64,000 nt of DNA, taken from Chinchilla lanigera. Its lineage: Eukaryota > Chordata > Mammalia > Rodentia > Chinchillidae. The position numbers and the translations under genes are program-made. The first letter of the stretch is position 1, and every line of letters begins with the position of its first letter. The notes beneath the pieces were generated by a model. That model made no database searches, was not told the DNA's origin, and worked only from the letters and a program-made list of their open reading frames with translations. Shown here in pieces: positions 32,601-44,862 of the stretch. The DNA lies in assembly GCF_000276665.1 (NCBI RefSeq), contig NW_004955465.1:5816981-5880980 (forward strand). Reading direction: 5' to 3'.

Positions 32601-34440
32601 TTGTGTGTGATCAATAAAGATGAATAGAAAAGGCCCAAAACATGTCTACAGTTCAGCACTGCTGATATCCAAAGCCACTCACTTGCACCGGCCTCTTCCC
32701 CAGAGACTGTGGGGACATCTTTATGTGAAGATTCACTCCTGCTCCTGATTCTCTACACATAATCTTGTAGAGTTTTCTTTAAAAAGGGTGTCCCTCAAAT
32801 GTATACTTTTCAGATTTCAAAAAATGTGAGTTCCATCCCTACTGCACTGTGCGAGCTGGTGTAATTATTCGATGCCTACTGTATGCTCAGCACTGTCCCA
32901 GGCAGTGGCACACAAAGGCAGGGGACAGGAAATCTTCCGGGATTTTCCTATTAAAAAGCCACATGAAACAATCAGTCAGCCATGCAGTATTTAATTAATG
33001 ACCAAATCGTGTAACCAAGATTATGTACACAGTAGCCTGGAAATTCAGAGGGGAAAGAGAGATTATTAAAGAACTGGAGTGATCTTGGACTGCTTCGTTG
33101 AAGAAATGAATTTTAGATGGAGCCAGAAACTTAGGGACAAGAGGTAAAAGGAAGGGTCCAACCTCTAAGCAAGGGGCTAGCCTGAGGAAATCTAAAGGGG
33201 AGAAGGACTGAGGACAGAGTTCGGGGGGAGCTGGCAGTGCACTGGGAAGTCTGGGAGACACTGGGCAGAATGGGGTGGGACCCAGCTATGAGGACAGAGG
33301 GAGATCTCTGCCATAGGGAATTTGGAGGTGAGCCAGCACTCAAGATGAGAAAGGCGGCACCAGGCTGATTAACTCTGGTGGTCTTTCACAGGCCTTACCA
33401 TTTTCTCATGGCTTGCTAGAAACAGAATCAACATTGCAGGACTGCTGGGTGGAGGGTGACTCCTTCTTGGGCCATCTGGACAGTGAGGGGCTCGGCCTCA
33501 CCAGCCACAGCCTTATCACTGTGAGTCCTGGGGCCAGCACTGGAGGATCAGATCATTAACTCCCCTCATTCTGCGCTGAAGAGCCGCACGCACAAGGCCT
33601 GGCTGGCTGTAGACAAGGCGAACAGATCCCAGCTGCCAGTCTTACAATATGCAATTTTTACACCAAATTCTAAGCTTTCTTCATGAGGTCCCCTCCACTT
33701 TCAATTCCTTTGTCGCCTCGGCTCTGTGAATATCGCAGCTTCTTATTCTCTTTAAATTCCTGCACTATCTGCAATACTGTATCTTCTAAATAACTAGAGG
33801 AAACTTTACATGTTGCCATATAAAGGTTTTGAAACAGTCCCTGAAAAAATATGTAAATGCCCCTTTTAGTAACCTACCAAAGTGCTAGGATTGTCAGAAC
33901 TTAGTGCTATTTCCCGTGGATTAATGAATTCAGTATCATGTTCAAGTTTCTTAAATGCAGAAATTGCAAGTCATTTCCCAGTACTCAGCAGCCTAACACA
34001 TAAGAGGTGTTCCATAAATATATGTTGGACAGACGGATGGATCTTTGAAAGAACACACTTAAAACAAAAGGAGAAACTGGAAATCTGCATGGGTTGGGTC
34101 TGGTAGGATAGGCTCATCCCATTGCCCTTGTCAGGATCAGTATCACAAAGACCTTGACCAACCGGAACTAAGACAAGGGCAAGATAGCCAAACACTGATG
34201 GAGAACCAATGCTATGGAAGGAGCGTTACCAAAGGTCAGCTCAAATTCTCGGATTAGCCCGGCGCAGCCTTCCTGGCAATGTAGGTCCTGGATGAAACCA
34301 CATCATCAAACCACTTCACGGTCCACTATGCAGCTTTGACTACACAACAGGTCCATGCCGGTGCTCAGCCCACAGTGAGATGGCCGGGGATGATCCATCC
34401 CACTGATCATTGCTAACACTAGGCACCAGGCTCCCTTCTA
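32601..34440. other. Intergenic sequence with an L2 fragment
   Basis: Largely unrecognised. An L2 3'-end-like phrase is at ~33970-34030 ('cagtactcagcagcctaaca … cataaatatatgttg'). Minus-strand ORFs at 32995-33343 are not protein-like. Confidence 0.45.
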
Positions 34441-34442
34441 AG

Positions 34443-34705
34443 GGTATACACTTGGCCTTCCATTTCCGAGGATTCTACATCCATGGATACAACCCACCAC
34501 AGATTAAAAATATTCAAAAATAATAATAATTGGATCTGCAGTGAACATGTACCGATTTTTCCTATATATAACACAGTATAATTATTTATATGGTATTAGA
34601 TATTATAAGACATCTAGAGATGATTTAAAGTATACAGGAGGCTACTGATAGGTTCTGTGCAAATACTAAGCTGTTTTATATAAGGCATTTGAGCTCTGAG
34701 CTACA
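34443..34705 (+). mobile_element. Tigger/MER2-like DNA transposon fragment
   Basis: 'ggccttccatttccgaggat tctacatccatgg', 'aaaaatattcaaaaataat', 'ctagagatgatttaaagtat' and 'tatataaggcatttgagc' occur in the order of Tigger-derived elements. The right terminal repeat is missing. Confidence 0.7.
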
Positions 34706-35324
34706 AGACAGCATTCTCTGTCTCACCCAATAGGCAGGTTCTTTGTGTCCCAAACAAAAAACTGAGTGGGATACACAGAGGCAGAAAGAAAGCAGACATG
34801 TACTAAAGTGTGCACACTCCACAGAGCAGGAGTGGGTGGATGAGACCGCTCAAGAGTAAGTTTGACTCGTCATGGCCTTTCTGCTTTAGCTTTTGAGGTA
34901 TTTATTGGGAACTTTTCCCAGGTCTGTCTAAGAGGACTCTGTCTAATGAACTGAAAAGCTGTACCCTCACATTGAAAGGGGGCACATTTTGTGTTAGATG
35001 CACTTGGGACCAGCCTGGCTGGCAAAGCCCACAGTAAGGGGAGTCCAAACTGCAATAGCAATGATACTAGGATGACCTCAGGGTTACACTTGGTTACTCT
35101 GAAGCAGTTAGGGTGTGGGCTGGTCAGGCTCATGCTAGAGGTCAAGGAACTGTGATAAGGGGAGGATCATATTTTTTAGGATCATGTCAAGATATTAAGG
35201 AAATATGTTGAGAGCAGGAGGCTCTTTTAGTCTCCAAGAACTAAAAAGCATACTATCTGTCCTAAGTTTCCAGCCAGGATATCTCCCATGCTGTGTCCTG
35301 CCTCATTTTGACATCTAATCCCCC
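34706..35324. other. Unassigned, possibly a decayed antisense LTR
   Basis: Phrases such as 'tttgtgtcccaaacaaaaaa' and the purine-rich block at 34765-34800 look LTR-like, but I cannot name a family. The minus ORF 34870-35145 has no known domain. Confidence 0.35.
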
Positions 35325-35326
35325 TT

Positions 35327-35692
35327 AGGTACTATATGATTCAGATCTAAAATATCCCCCGAAAGTCTCGTATGTACAGAGGCAGGGCTTGTGGAAGGTG
35401 AGAGGATCAGGGGTCCTCTGTGGATTAGTCCATTGGTGAATTCATGGCTGCATGTGCTCTTCAGAGACGGAGCCTGGCCAGAATTGGAGTATGACCAGGA
35501 TGGGTGTGTTCTTGACCCCAGCTCCTCCCTTCCCTCTCCAGGTTGGCTTGGGTTTAGCAGTTCTCGTCCACCATGCTGTTTCTTCCTTGCAGCCAGCTGA
35601 GCACAGACTAAAACAGAGAGCTAAAATAAACCTTGCCTTTAATTGTAGGTGTCAGGTCTTTTGTTCCAGTGACAGGAGAGGGATGAATACAC
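35327..35692 (+). mobile_element. MaLR-type LTR
   Basis: 'ctatatgattcagatctaaa' start, 'gagctaaaataaaccttgcc' polyadenylation region, end 'tgacaggagagggatgaata'. Two overlapping ORFs here (35391-35706) follow the LTR. Confidence 0.75.
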
Positions 35693-35714
35693 ATACTGAG
35701 GGATGACTTGTATT

Positions 35715-35860
35715 CACTTCTTCAGCCTCATGACTAACCTATGAGGCTGATAGTACTATGTCAGGAATATCCCATTTTACAGATGCAAAAGCTGAACCGG
35801 AGACAGGGAGTAACTTGCTCCAGGCTTCGCTTCTAATATGTAGTCAGGATGATATTAGGT
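35715..35860 (+). mobile_element. MIR SINE fragment
   Basis: 'taacctatgaggctgatagt', 'cccattttacagatgcaaaa gctgaa' and 'agtaacttgctccagg' follow MIR's core order. Confidence 0.75.
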
Positions 35861-35879
35861 AGAAATCAGATGTTGGAAA

Positions 35880-36300
35880 GTACTTACCATCAGGTGAGTG
35901 GATAAAAAAATATGGTGTATTCATAAAATGAAATGTTACTCAATGATAAAAAAATAAAACTAACTATACAGGCAATAGCTTAGGTCAATCTCAAAATAAT
36001 GGTGAGAAATGAAAGACCAAAAGACTACATTCTGTATGAGTCTACTTACATCACGTTCTGGAAAATACAAACTAATTTATAGTGTCAGACAGCACATCTG
36101 TGGTGGCCTGGGGAGGCAAGGCAGAGGATGGGGGAGAAAGGGGAGATAAGAAAACTTCAGAGGGTGATGAATGTGTTCATTATCTTGATTGTTGTGGTGG
36201 TTTCACGCATGTCTTCATATGTCCAGGCTCACCATTTTGCACCCTCTAAATGTATGTAAGTAGTGTACGTCATAGTGCTTCCATAAACCTTTAACAAAGA
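35880..36300 (+). mobile_element. Ancient L1M-type 3' end
   Basis: 'gtggataaaaaaatatggtg tattcata', 'gaatgtgttcattatcttga ttgttgtggtggttt' and 'cctctaaatgtatgtaag' are L1M 3' landmarks. Confidence 0.72.
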
Positions 36301-37862
36301 ATATGTATCATATGATATTTACATGAAGTTTCAGCAACAGGCAAAAACCAAAGGATGCGGTTTGAAGTCAAGGAGGCTGTTTCTCAGGATAAGTTACTGG
36401 GAGGATTACCAAGGGGTGCGAGAGAGGTCCCTTCTTGATCCAGGTGCTGTTTAGATAGGTGTGTTCCATTTGTGGATTTCACTGAGCCATTCAGTTACAT
36501 GTGGTACACTTTTCCATATGCAAGTTATCCAGCAAATGAAACGTTTTTTCCTTTAAAAATATCCAAAAGCCCTCATGAATTATTTGTAACTGAAAAATAA
36601 TAGTTATGTGATTGGACTCATTTACTGTCTACTCTTGAATTTTAAGGCTTTCCTTGGGTTTTTTCCTACCAGTGCGCATGACAGAGAACAGATCACAGAG
36701 CTCGTAGGTTGAAAGTGAGTATTGCTGGTTCTGAGACAGGAACACGTGCACCTGCTCACCATGGTGCCAATATTTGTCTCCAATGTCTGTCTGTGCAAAC
36801 TCTGATACTTCTGTTCTTTCACTGTGCCCTTAATTTTAATCACTGTCATTTTCACTCTCTTTTTCAATGGGTATTGAGGGAGTCACACCTAGGCACAAAT
36901 GATACACACACACACACAGACAGACACACACACACACTAACTGAAAAAGCAGACCAGCTATATCAAACTCCCCCAGATGGGATTACACTATTGTGGACAG
37001 CTGACCGAAGATAAGAAATGGAAATTCCTAGACATTTTTATGAACCCATCATTTTTACCATTTAATATATTAAAAAAAGAAAACCCTATTCCCACTGATT
37101 GATTACTTTAATGAATAAATGTACAGTCTACGATTTGGTGGCTGGAATAGATTAAATTTCCCTGGCTGGCAAGAATGGTCCTAAATAAAAATGAATGGAA
37201 GATTTATCTTTTCCAACAACTTCTCCGTACCACCCAAAAAAAGACAGAAAATCAGCCTGAATTTCAAATAACTTTGACCTTTGTGTTTATTTCACAAACT
37301 ATCTCCTAGTTCCCATGAACGCTCAACAGAGTAAATAAATATAATATCTCAGATTGTGTGCTCAATTAAATTTAAAGAAAAGGTTTCTAAATGTCATTGA
37401 CATATATTATGTTTTTAAATACATATATTTAAACAACACTACTCTCTTCTCATGCAAAAGCCTTTAAGATTCTCCACTAGACTCCATCTAATAAGAGAAA
37501 AATGAAAATATTTATAACTACTTATGACTATAATTTAAACTTGGAAAAAAACACAAAAATAAAGAGCTGAAAATTGAGTTATATGTCAAGTATGCACTAT
37601 TTGCCAGGTGCTATACTATGGAGCATACAGATACATAAAAATCAGATTCAGGTACCAAGACGTGAGATGTAGGATTTTGCAAGGTCCTACACATAAGACA
37701 GTGGCTTCAGGACCCAGTGGCTCTGAAAAAGTACCAGCAAAATCTTGGAGATTGTCCCAAGAAACAAACTGTTTCCAGAAGCTAGAAGGCACTCATTATG
37801 TAGTACCAAAAGAAAATTAGTGACACTGTTGTGTAAGAAAACATAGAATTAGAAAAATGTAG
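36301..37862. other. Intergenic AT-rich sequence
   Basis: No gene recognised. A small CA tract is at 36903-36937. ORFs at 36622-37014 overlap on opposite strands and are not protein-like. Confidence 0.45.
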
Positions 37863-37867
37863 TTCTG

Positions 37868-38785
37868 GAAAGAAAATGGCAGAGTGGTGATCAATAGCAG
37901 AATTCAGCTTCTCCAAGATCCAGAATCCAGACACTGGAAAATAACTTGTTGGAGAAAGAACAGAAGCAGATCACCAGGAATCAGGAAGAAATAGAAAGGA
38001 AAAAGGTAGAAGATACTGAGAAGTTGAAAGGGGGGTGTACAACTATGAAAAAGGAAGGAAATAATTTGGATTCTTTCCCCAGCTCTAGCAGCTCACAGGG
38101 AGAGGACCCAGGCTCCCCAGATGCAAGGTCAGCACACAGGGCTAGGAGATCCAGGGGTCAATGGCAGAAGTCCATGACTTTGTGAGGTACACAAACAGCA
38201 CAGTGGTTTGCTCTGAGGGGATTGCTTCCACACCATAGGCAACAGCCAGAGGGATTCAAGTGCAGATACCTACAGTCACCAAAGAGAGTGCTTTGTCAAG
38301 TGCCATTCGAAGAAGGGATTGATTATTTAAATCTGGGATTCAAAAGAACCATAACAGAACTTCACTTCAGGCCTCCCAGTGTTACCCTCCCACAGTGTCT
38401 GGGTGAGAGACAGCCAAGGAGACATCTGTGTACAAAGAAGTAGCTGGAAGGAGATCCCAAGAAGTTTAAACACAGGCCAAGAAGGACGCAGGCCCCACCC
38501 CTTGCAGCAAGGAGCTGGGTTTGAGTTGTACTCAGAAAAAAAATGGATGCAACCTAAGACCATACTCGTAAGTTAAAGAAATCAGACCCTCATGTGTAAA
38601 CATCATACTGTCACCCTGGTGTAAGAAGCTGAAAAAGTAAATAAGAGCCAAAATATACAACAGATACGGTGAAGTGGGAAGAAACTGTTCAAAAGGAAAT
38701 AGAAACAAGGGTGGAGGAAAGAAGAAAAGAAGGAAGGGAAAAGGAAAAATAAATAAATAAATATATATATAATATATAATCTATT
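37868..38785 (+). mobile_element. Deleted L1: 5' UTR joined to 3' UTR
   Basis: Starts 'ctggaaagaaaatggcagag', the L1 5' terminus, and runs through 5' UTR sequence to ~38560. From ~38600 it reads like the L1 3' UTR (gtaaataagagccaaaatat… purine-rich to 38755). ORF1 and ORF2 are absent. The short ORFs in this stretch are UTR frames. Confidence 0.6.
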
Positions 38786-39050
38786 TTATAAACTATCTTG
38801 TATTTATATACACAAGATAGTTAAGATAGTTATACTACTAATTTCTATTAGTTCATTGAAAAGAAAGCTTTGTGCTTATATTGTTTGATAATGTTTCATG
38901 CCAATATCTTGTAATCTGAGCAACTACTTTGAACATATCAACAATACACAATGTATTAACCATTACTACTCTCCTATTATCTTGTTTTGAAATTCTGTAT
39001 CATTGTTTCCATGGCTTTTTCTCTTTAAAATTAAAAAAGAAAAAAGAAAC
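38786..39050 (+). mobile_element. Retroelement-like 3' section with A-rich end
   Basis: Ends 'tttttctctttaaaattaaaa aag' as does the insertion at 9150-9200 ('tttactctttaaaattaaaa'). The ~120 bases before it also resemble the repeated unit of 8741-9130. Origin uncertain. Confidence 0.4.
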
Positions 39051-39309
39051 TGCCTGTGGCATTCAGTACTTAAGCCTGTGCCCTGCCGCCTACATCCAGC
39101 ACAAATCTGAGATCTGATTGCCTTCCCTATTCACCAATACAGGAAGGACATGCACTGGCATGGACACTGTCACAGCCTGGGGCAAAGAGAGAGGCCTCTC
39201 GAATAGGGGGCACTTCACAAACCCACAGGCCATAAAGCTAAGTGGAGAAAACCCAGACCTGCTCAATGCCAAAACTGTGAGTCCTAGAAGGAAAACACTC
39301 ATTCAAAAA

Positions 39310-39650
39310 CAGAGAGAAACAAATTCTTTTCCCTCTTATTTTGGACTCATTCTCTTATTTTCTTCTTTTTCTTTCTCTTTTTTTAATTTTTAATGTTTAA
39401 GTTTTTTCTATTTTCATATTATTTCTTTTTCTCCTCTTCTTAAAATTTTATCTTCTATTTCTTGTTTTTTCTATTACCTTTATTTGATTCTATAAATATC
39501 CTTCTACTCAATAAGGTCCTTTGTCTCCCTTTTCTCTGCTCTTTCTCATCTCCCAATAATTTTTTCAAATTTTCCTTTCTGCACTTTCCATTCCCAATTC
39601 CCTCTGTCTTCAAGCATTATTAATCTTTAGATAGTTAACTCTGTGTTTCT
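39310..39650. repeat. T/C-rich low-complexity tract
   Basis: About 340 bases, mostly pyrimidine on the + strand, with TTTCT-like motifs and no clear period. Confidence 0.75.
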
Positions 39651-39689
39651 TCTGTGGAATTCTTTTCTATCACTAATAGAAGTACAGAT

Positions 39690-40885
39690 AGTCCTCATTT
39701 AATGATCTACTTAATAAAAGCCATTTATGACAAACCAACAGCAAATATCATATTGAATAGGAAAAACTAAAAGCTTTCTCTCTAAAATCAGAAACAAGAC
39801 AAGGGTGTCCACTATGACCACTCCTGTTCAATACAGTTCTTGAAACATTAGCCACAGCAATCACGCAAGAGAAAAAAATAAAAGAAATATGTATAGAAAA
39901 GGATAAAGTCAAATTATCATTAATTGCACATAACAAAATCTTCTTCATAGAAGACCCAAAAAAATCTGCCAAATGACTCCTAGAATTAATAACTTAATTC
40001 AGTAACATAGCAGGACACAAAATAAACACACAAAACTCAACAGCATTCTTATATACCAATAATAAATTCACCAAGAAAGAAATCAGGGAAATATACCTTT
40101 CAAAATAGCATCAAGAAAAATTAAATACCAAAATTAGTCTCACCATGGAACTGAGAAACCTGTACTATGAAAAGTACAGTACTCTGAAAAAGGAGCTCAA
40201 AGAGGATAACAGAAAATGGAAAAATATCCCCTGTTCCTGGATAAGTAGAACCAATACAGTCAAAATGGCCATACTTTCAAAATTGATATATACAGATTTA
40301 ATGCAGATCCAGTTAGAATACCAATATTATTCCTCACAGAAGTAGAGAAAACAATCCTATATTTCATGTGGGGCCAGAAGAGACCTCGAAAAGCAAAAGC
40401 AATCCTAGGCAATGGACAAGGCAGGAAGAGTCACAGTTCCAAGCTTCAAGTTATACTACAAAGCTGCAGTTATAAAGACAGCATGGTATTAACAACAACA
40501 ACAAAAAGAAAACCAGACATATAGATTAATGGAACAACAGAGGATGCAGAAACAACTTCAATCACATTCAGCTACCTGCTCTTTGACAAACGGACCAGAA
40601 ACTTACACTGGAGGAAAGACGCCTCTTTAACAAATGGTGCTGGGAAGCCTGGTCATCCACCTGCAGAATATTGACTCTAGACACATATTTCTCACTACAC
40701 TAAAATCAAGATGGATCAAAGTTCTACTGAAATAGAAACACTTAATCTGCTGGAAGGTAAAATAGGTAAAACTCTTGAAAGCATAAGTATAGGCCAGGAC
40801 TTTCTGAACAGAACCTGAATTGTGCGAGAGATAACACTAAGGATCAATGGGTAGGACTCTATCAAATTAAAAAGGGTCTGCGCAC
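39690..40885 (+). mobile_element. L1 ORF2 fragment (RT to C-terminus), sense
   Basis: 'aaccaacagcaaatatcata', 'aacaagacaagggtgtccac' (RT region, QGCP-type motif), 'aagaaagaaatcagggaaat' and 'acaaatggtgctgggaagc' are in the order of L1 ORF2. The frame is broken repeatedly, so the element is dead. It ends abruptly at ~40885. Confidence 0.88.
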
Positions 40886-40889
40886 AAAG

Positions 40890-41480
40890 AAGCAGGTTGA
40901 GTCTGGCCTCTGGTGTTGGGAGCGCAGCATCTGTTCTTCAGCTTAAACCCTCCCAAGGGGTCTTTTCCCTGCCTGACCTTGTCCCCTGTGGCTTTCCCTC
41001 ACCCAGTCACTGTGGGGATGTAACACTGGGATTCTGAATTGAATGTGTCCCATGGCTGCTCTGAGTCCCAGGCTCAATCAGTCAACCTCTTCCTGCAATG
41101 GCTTCCAAGCAAACACTCTCCAGGGCATATGGTGAGTACTTGGATTGGCATCACGCACCAGCTCCTGCAGGTCACAGCATCCACCAGTCTGTTCCACCAC
41201 TCTCTGAAGCCCTCTGGAGTCTCCACTTCCACTTTGCCTTCCTAGATATGGTCTTCCCTTCTCATGAACCACAAGTCAGGAGCAGGAAGAAAGTGCAGAT
41301 TGTCCCTTCCTTTCTCTGCCTTGCCTTCTGTCTCTTATGTTTCTCTGTCTGTTTTAATTTTACATCGGATCCTTCCTAGTTCCTGGGGATTTAATACCCT
41401 CTTCCCTCAACTCCCAAGTTGTTATTTTCCAGCGTCTGGTTTGTTGGAAAGGCTTACCACTCCACCATTTTCCTGGCCTT
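40890..41480 (-). mobile_element. L1 5' UTR fragment, antisense
   Basis: Minus strand starts near 41478 with 'caggaaaatggtggagtggt' and continues 'ctggaaaataacaacttggg', the same start as at 37868. It adjoins, in opposite orientation, the sense ORF2 fragment. Confidence 0.6.
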
Positions 41481-41639
41481 GACAAGGTTTTTAGCTGCCA
41501 GTTCTATCCTGTGTAAAATACGGGAAACAATCCCACTAGATTTTAGATACTCTCTGCCATTACTCTAGACAGAAGTCTCCATGACAACAGAGATCTAGGT
41601 TGCAATGGAGGACTGGGGGAAAAAACTCATTAGAAATTT

Positions 41640-42010
41640 TTCCTGAGAAAAGTGAACTAAGATTACTAAAGATATAGTAATGCCTTGGTTCACAAATGCT
41701 TCTGTTCACAAACAATTTGGTTTGCAAATGGAAGTGTTCTGCAAAATTGTGCTTCTGTTCACAAACTCCACATTGGGTGATGAACAGAACCATGGTCATC
41801 TTCCCCAGAATCGTGGAACAAATGAAGCTGGTGAACCAAGGTCCCAATGTACTCTGAACATAGAACCTGTAGACTTGTATGTTTCTTTTAGAGGCGATCC
41901 ATCCACTCTTTCTGTACAGGAGCAACTGTGGTGGCCACTTCACTATTGCATGTTGGGAAAGTGGAGTCCAGGTAATATGCCATTCTAGTTCCAGGGCTTC
42001 CAATCACAAG
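41640..42010 (+). repeat. Probable decayed transposable element with an 18-base direct repeat
   Basis: 'TGCTTCTGTTCACAAAC' occurs at 41698-41714 and 41750-41766 in a run of 'ttcacaaa'-like words. The style is that of a DNA transposon terminal region, but I cannot name the family. Opposite ORFs at 41560-42003 (-) and 41680-41988 (+) are not protein-like. Confidence 0.4.
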
Positions 42011-42079
42011 GAACAGTTTTCAGGCACTTGTTCTAGAGAAATAACATTTAAAGAGCCTCAGCTCCACTCAGACCTGATT

Positions 42080-42166
42080 TTTTTTTTCATTCACAGTACT
42101 GGAGATTGACTGGATTCTTCCATATGTTGAGCAAGCGTTCTACCACTGAGGAGCACCCAGCCCTGG
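42080..42166 (-). mobile_element. ID-like tRNA SINE, antisense, old
   Basis: T run, 'cagtactggagattgactgg', then 'gttctaccactgagga' and 'agccctgg'. Confidence 0.75.
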
Positions 42167-42189
42167 ACTTGATGTAAGCACTGAGTTAG

Positions 42190-42480
42190 AGGCTGAAGAC
42201 AAGAGGCCATGAGTGTATTGTACAGATGGGAAGGATGTGCACTGTGACCAGAAGACAGAGTGCAACACACCGTGTTTTCCAAAAATGGCCGCAGCAATAA
42301 TTTTATTCTGGATGCCCTTCCAGAACCTTCCACGCCATTGAGACAGAGAGTCTGTTTGCCCTCTCCTTGAGTCTGGGTGGCCTTGGTAAATAGAATATGA
42401 TAGTAGTGACACTGTGGGACTTCCAGGTTTGCGTAACTTTAGAAGTACATTTTTCAAAATGTCACCTATCTGTGTGAAAG
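42190..42480 (+). mobile_element. Old LTR-like repeat
   Basis: 'tgggtggccttggtaaatag aatatgatagtagtgacac' is shared with a widespread mammalian LTR class. A related copy lies in EEF1E1 intron 1 (63370-63640). Ends uncertain. Confidence 0.45.
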
Positions 42481-43370
42481 CTGCAACTTTCAGCTCATGC
42501 ATAAAGCTTTAAGATTCCTCCAGTAATCTCCAAAAAAAGAAAAGAAGGAAATTAAAACATAAAACCAAGACCACCACTGGAAATGGAAAATAGACAGAAA
42601 ACAAAGAACTAAAAATCCAGGACAGCATCAGATATTTACCATTTCTCTGGCACTGTGATGAGACGGGATATACACAGAAAAATATATCATCTCTATCGTC
42701 ATACAGTTCATTAACAGATGGAAAAGACATGACACAAGTTGTTTACATGACATAATTTAAGAAGTGCTAGAAAACATGGCTTTATACAATGCTTTAGACA
42801 AGAAATAGAAGAACAACCAATTCTACTGTGGGGAAAACAAAATAACTACATAGTTTATATTTGAGTGAAGTGTTGAGTTGAAGAATAAATAAGAATTTGT
42901 CAAGTAAGAAAATATATCAAGTAAATAAGAACTAGGCTTGTCTGTATTTGTGGCTAAAAACAAACAAACAAAAAAAAAAAACACATAACAAAACAGACCA
43001 AAAAATGACATAAACAAAACAAAATTTTATATCTCTGTCACATAGCATCTATGATAGAGCTGATGTGGCAAGTCTAAAGTTATCAGTGAGTCAGGCTTCC
43101 TGTTTATCTGCCATGGTCCCAGGCAGCTTCCTCCTCATGGTACACTATGGCTACTATAATTCAAGTCATCATAGCTGCATTCCAGTCAGCAGAAGAAAGA
43201 AGGTCAACAAAGGGAGTCTCCCACCACATTACACTTGAGCCTGAATCCTACTCACCACATGATCTCACTTGGATGCACGGGAGGCTACAAAACAGTCTTT
43301 GTTCTATTCAATCATGAGTCCATGTAAAGAATAAAAGGTTCTGTAATAAGGAAGAAAAGGAGACCCTGAG
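42481..43370. other. Intergenic AT-rich sequence
   Basis: No gene recognised; an A-rich block at 42960-42985. Confidence 0.4.
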
Positions 43371-43371
43371 A

Positions 43372-43568
43372 AGGTGGCTAGTCTACATTTCCGCCAACAA
43401 TGGAGAAGGGTTCCTTTTTCCCTGTACCCTCAGCAGCATTTGTTATTATTGGATTTCTCCATGATACCCATTCATTCTGGAGTGAGACGCAGTCTCAGCA
43501 TCGTTTTAATTTGCATTTCTGTAATGACCAGCTATGTTGAACATTTTTTCAAGTATTTTAAACAATAG
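43372..43568 (-). mobile_element. L1 ORF2 C-terminal fragment, antisense
   Basis: 'acatttccgccaacaatgga', 'agcagcatttgttattattg' and 'catcgttttaatttgcattt' are the reverse complement of the L1 ORF2 end. Confidence 0.85.
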
Positions 43569-44735
43569 ACGAAGCTTTCATTATCCTATACCCAAACTGT
43601 GCCGACAGCTTCCAAGTTCATTTCTGTGCTGCTATTCATCCTGCCTTTCCACGCTCCTTCACACAGCTGCCGGAATGAGCATTACAGGTAAAGACCAAGC
43701 ACATCCTGGACCTGCTTAAAGCTTCTGAAGGCTCCCCAGGGTATTTGGGACTCAAAGGCTCTATCATGGCCTGTGCTGTCCTGGTCCTTACACAGCCCTC
43801 TGAGCTCATCTCCCAGCTCTCTCCTGTCTGTTCACTAAGTTCTCTCCCAGCCATGTTCAATGAAGCTGCTCAGAAACCTCCTCGGAGCTGGCTCTATCAG
43901 ATCACACAGGTCTCATTTCAAACACCACCTCCCTAGCTCAGCCTTTCCTACTTCCTAATAAATCCCTGTCTCATTTTCTAAACTGCATGTATCACCACTG
44001 AAAGCATTTAAAGTATTTACTATTTGCTTGTTTATTTCTTCTACCTAACAGACAAGGTCATGCTTTCAGGAGAAAATTTAAATGAAAATATTAGTTTCTG
44101 CTCATTCAAAAAACCCAGAAACAACCTATTTATGATAGAGGTGATACAATAACCACGATTTTGAATCCTATATTACTGAAAATGAAATCATTCCTTTCTC
44201 TCTCTTCCTTTTCTCCCCGATTATGAGGCCGAGATGTAATTTAGCCAAGAAATTCATGAAGTCATCTCAAAGCTCGCCATTCATTTGGGGATTTATGGTT
44301 GAGTCATAAAGAGAAGTTTCCTCAGCAATAAGTCCTTGGGAAAAATTCCTGCAGGACGAGGGGGAAGAAATTTGAATGCACAGAGTGAGGTCAGTGTTAA
44401 AAAAATGGACCAACACTTCTCTCCCTAATAAACACAGAGCTAAGGCGAAGTGTAAACAAGGGAGTCAGGAAAATATTGCTGTTTTTATAGGTTTAAATTA
44501 GGAGTCACAAATTCAAGTGCCCAAAGGGCCCAGGGAAGAAAGAGAAATAGGAGAAATGGGCTAGTGCAAGATGATAAATAGTAACTAATTCACTGCCTTA
44601 GTTCTAGGGAATTCTAGAGAGGGGATGAGGTCTATATTGAATGAGGGAGAAAGAAAGCCCTCTTTTTAAAGGGAGAGGCTGCTACTGAGCTCCTGTACTT
44701 CATCCTAAGTGAAAACAAATGTGCAGAGTTGCCAG
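43569..44735. other. Intergenic sequence, no gene recognised
   Basis: GC-moderate at 43600-43930, AT-rich after. The block 44210-44400 includes an AP-1 type TGAGTCA near 44301 and could be a regulatory element, but this is not testable from sequence alone. Confidence 0.4.
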
Positions 44736-44737
44736 AT

Positions 44738-44862
44738 TTTTTTTTTTTTTTGAGACAGGGTCTTGCTATATAACCGGGGCTGGCCTCAAACTGGAGGTGA
44801 TCCTCCTGCCTCAGCCTCCTGAATGCTGGGATTACAGGTGGGCGCTATCACTCCCAGCTAGT
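44738..44862 (-). mobile_element. B1 SINE, antisense
   Basis: T run, then 'gagacagggtcttgctatat', 'cctgcctcagcctcctgaat' and 'gggattacaggtgggcgc'. Confidence 0.92.
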
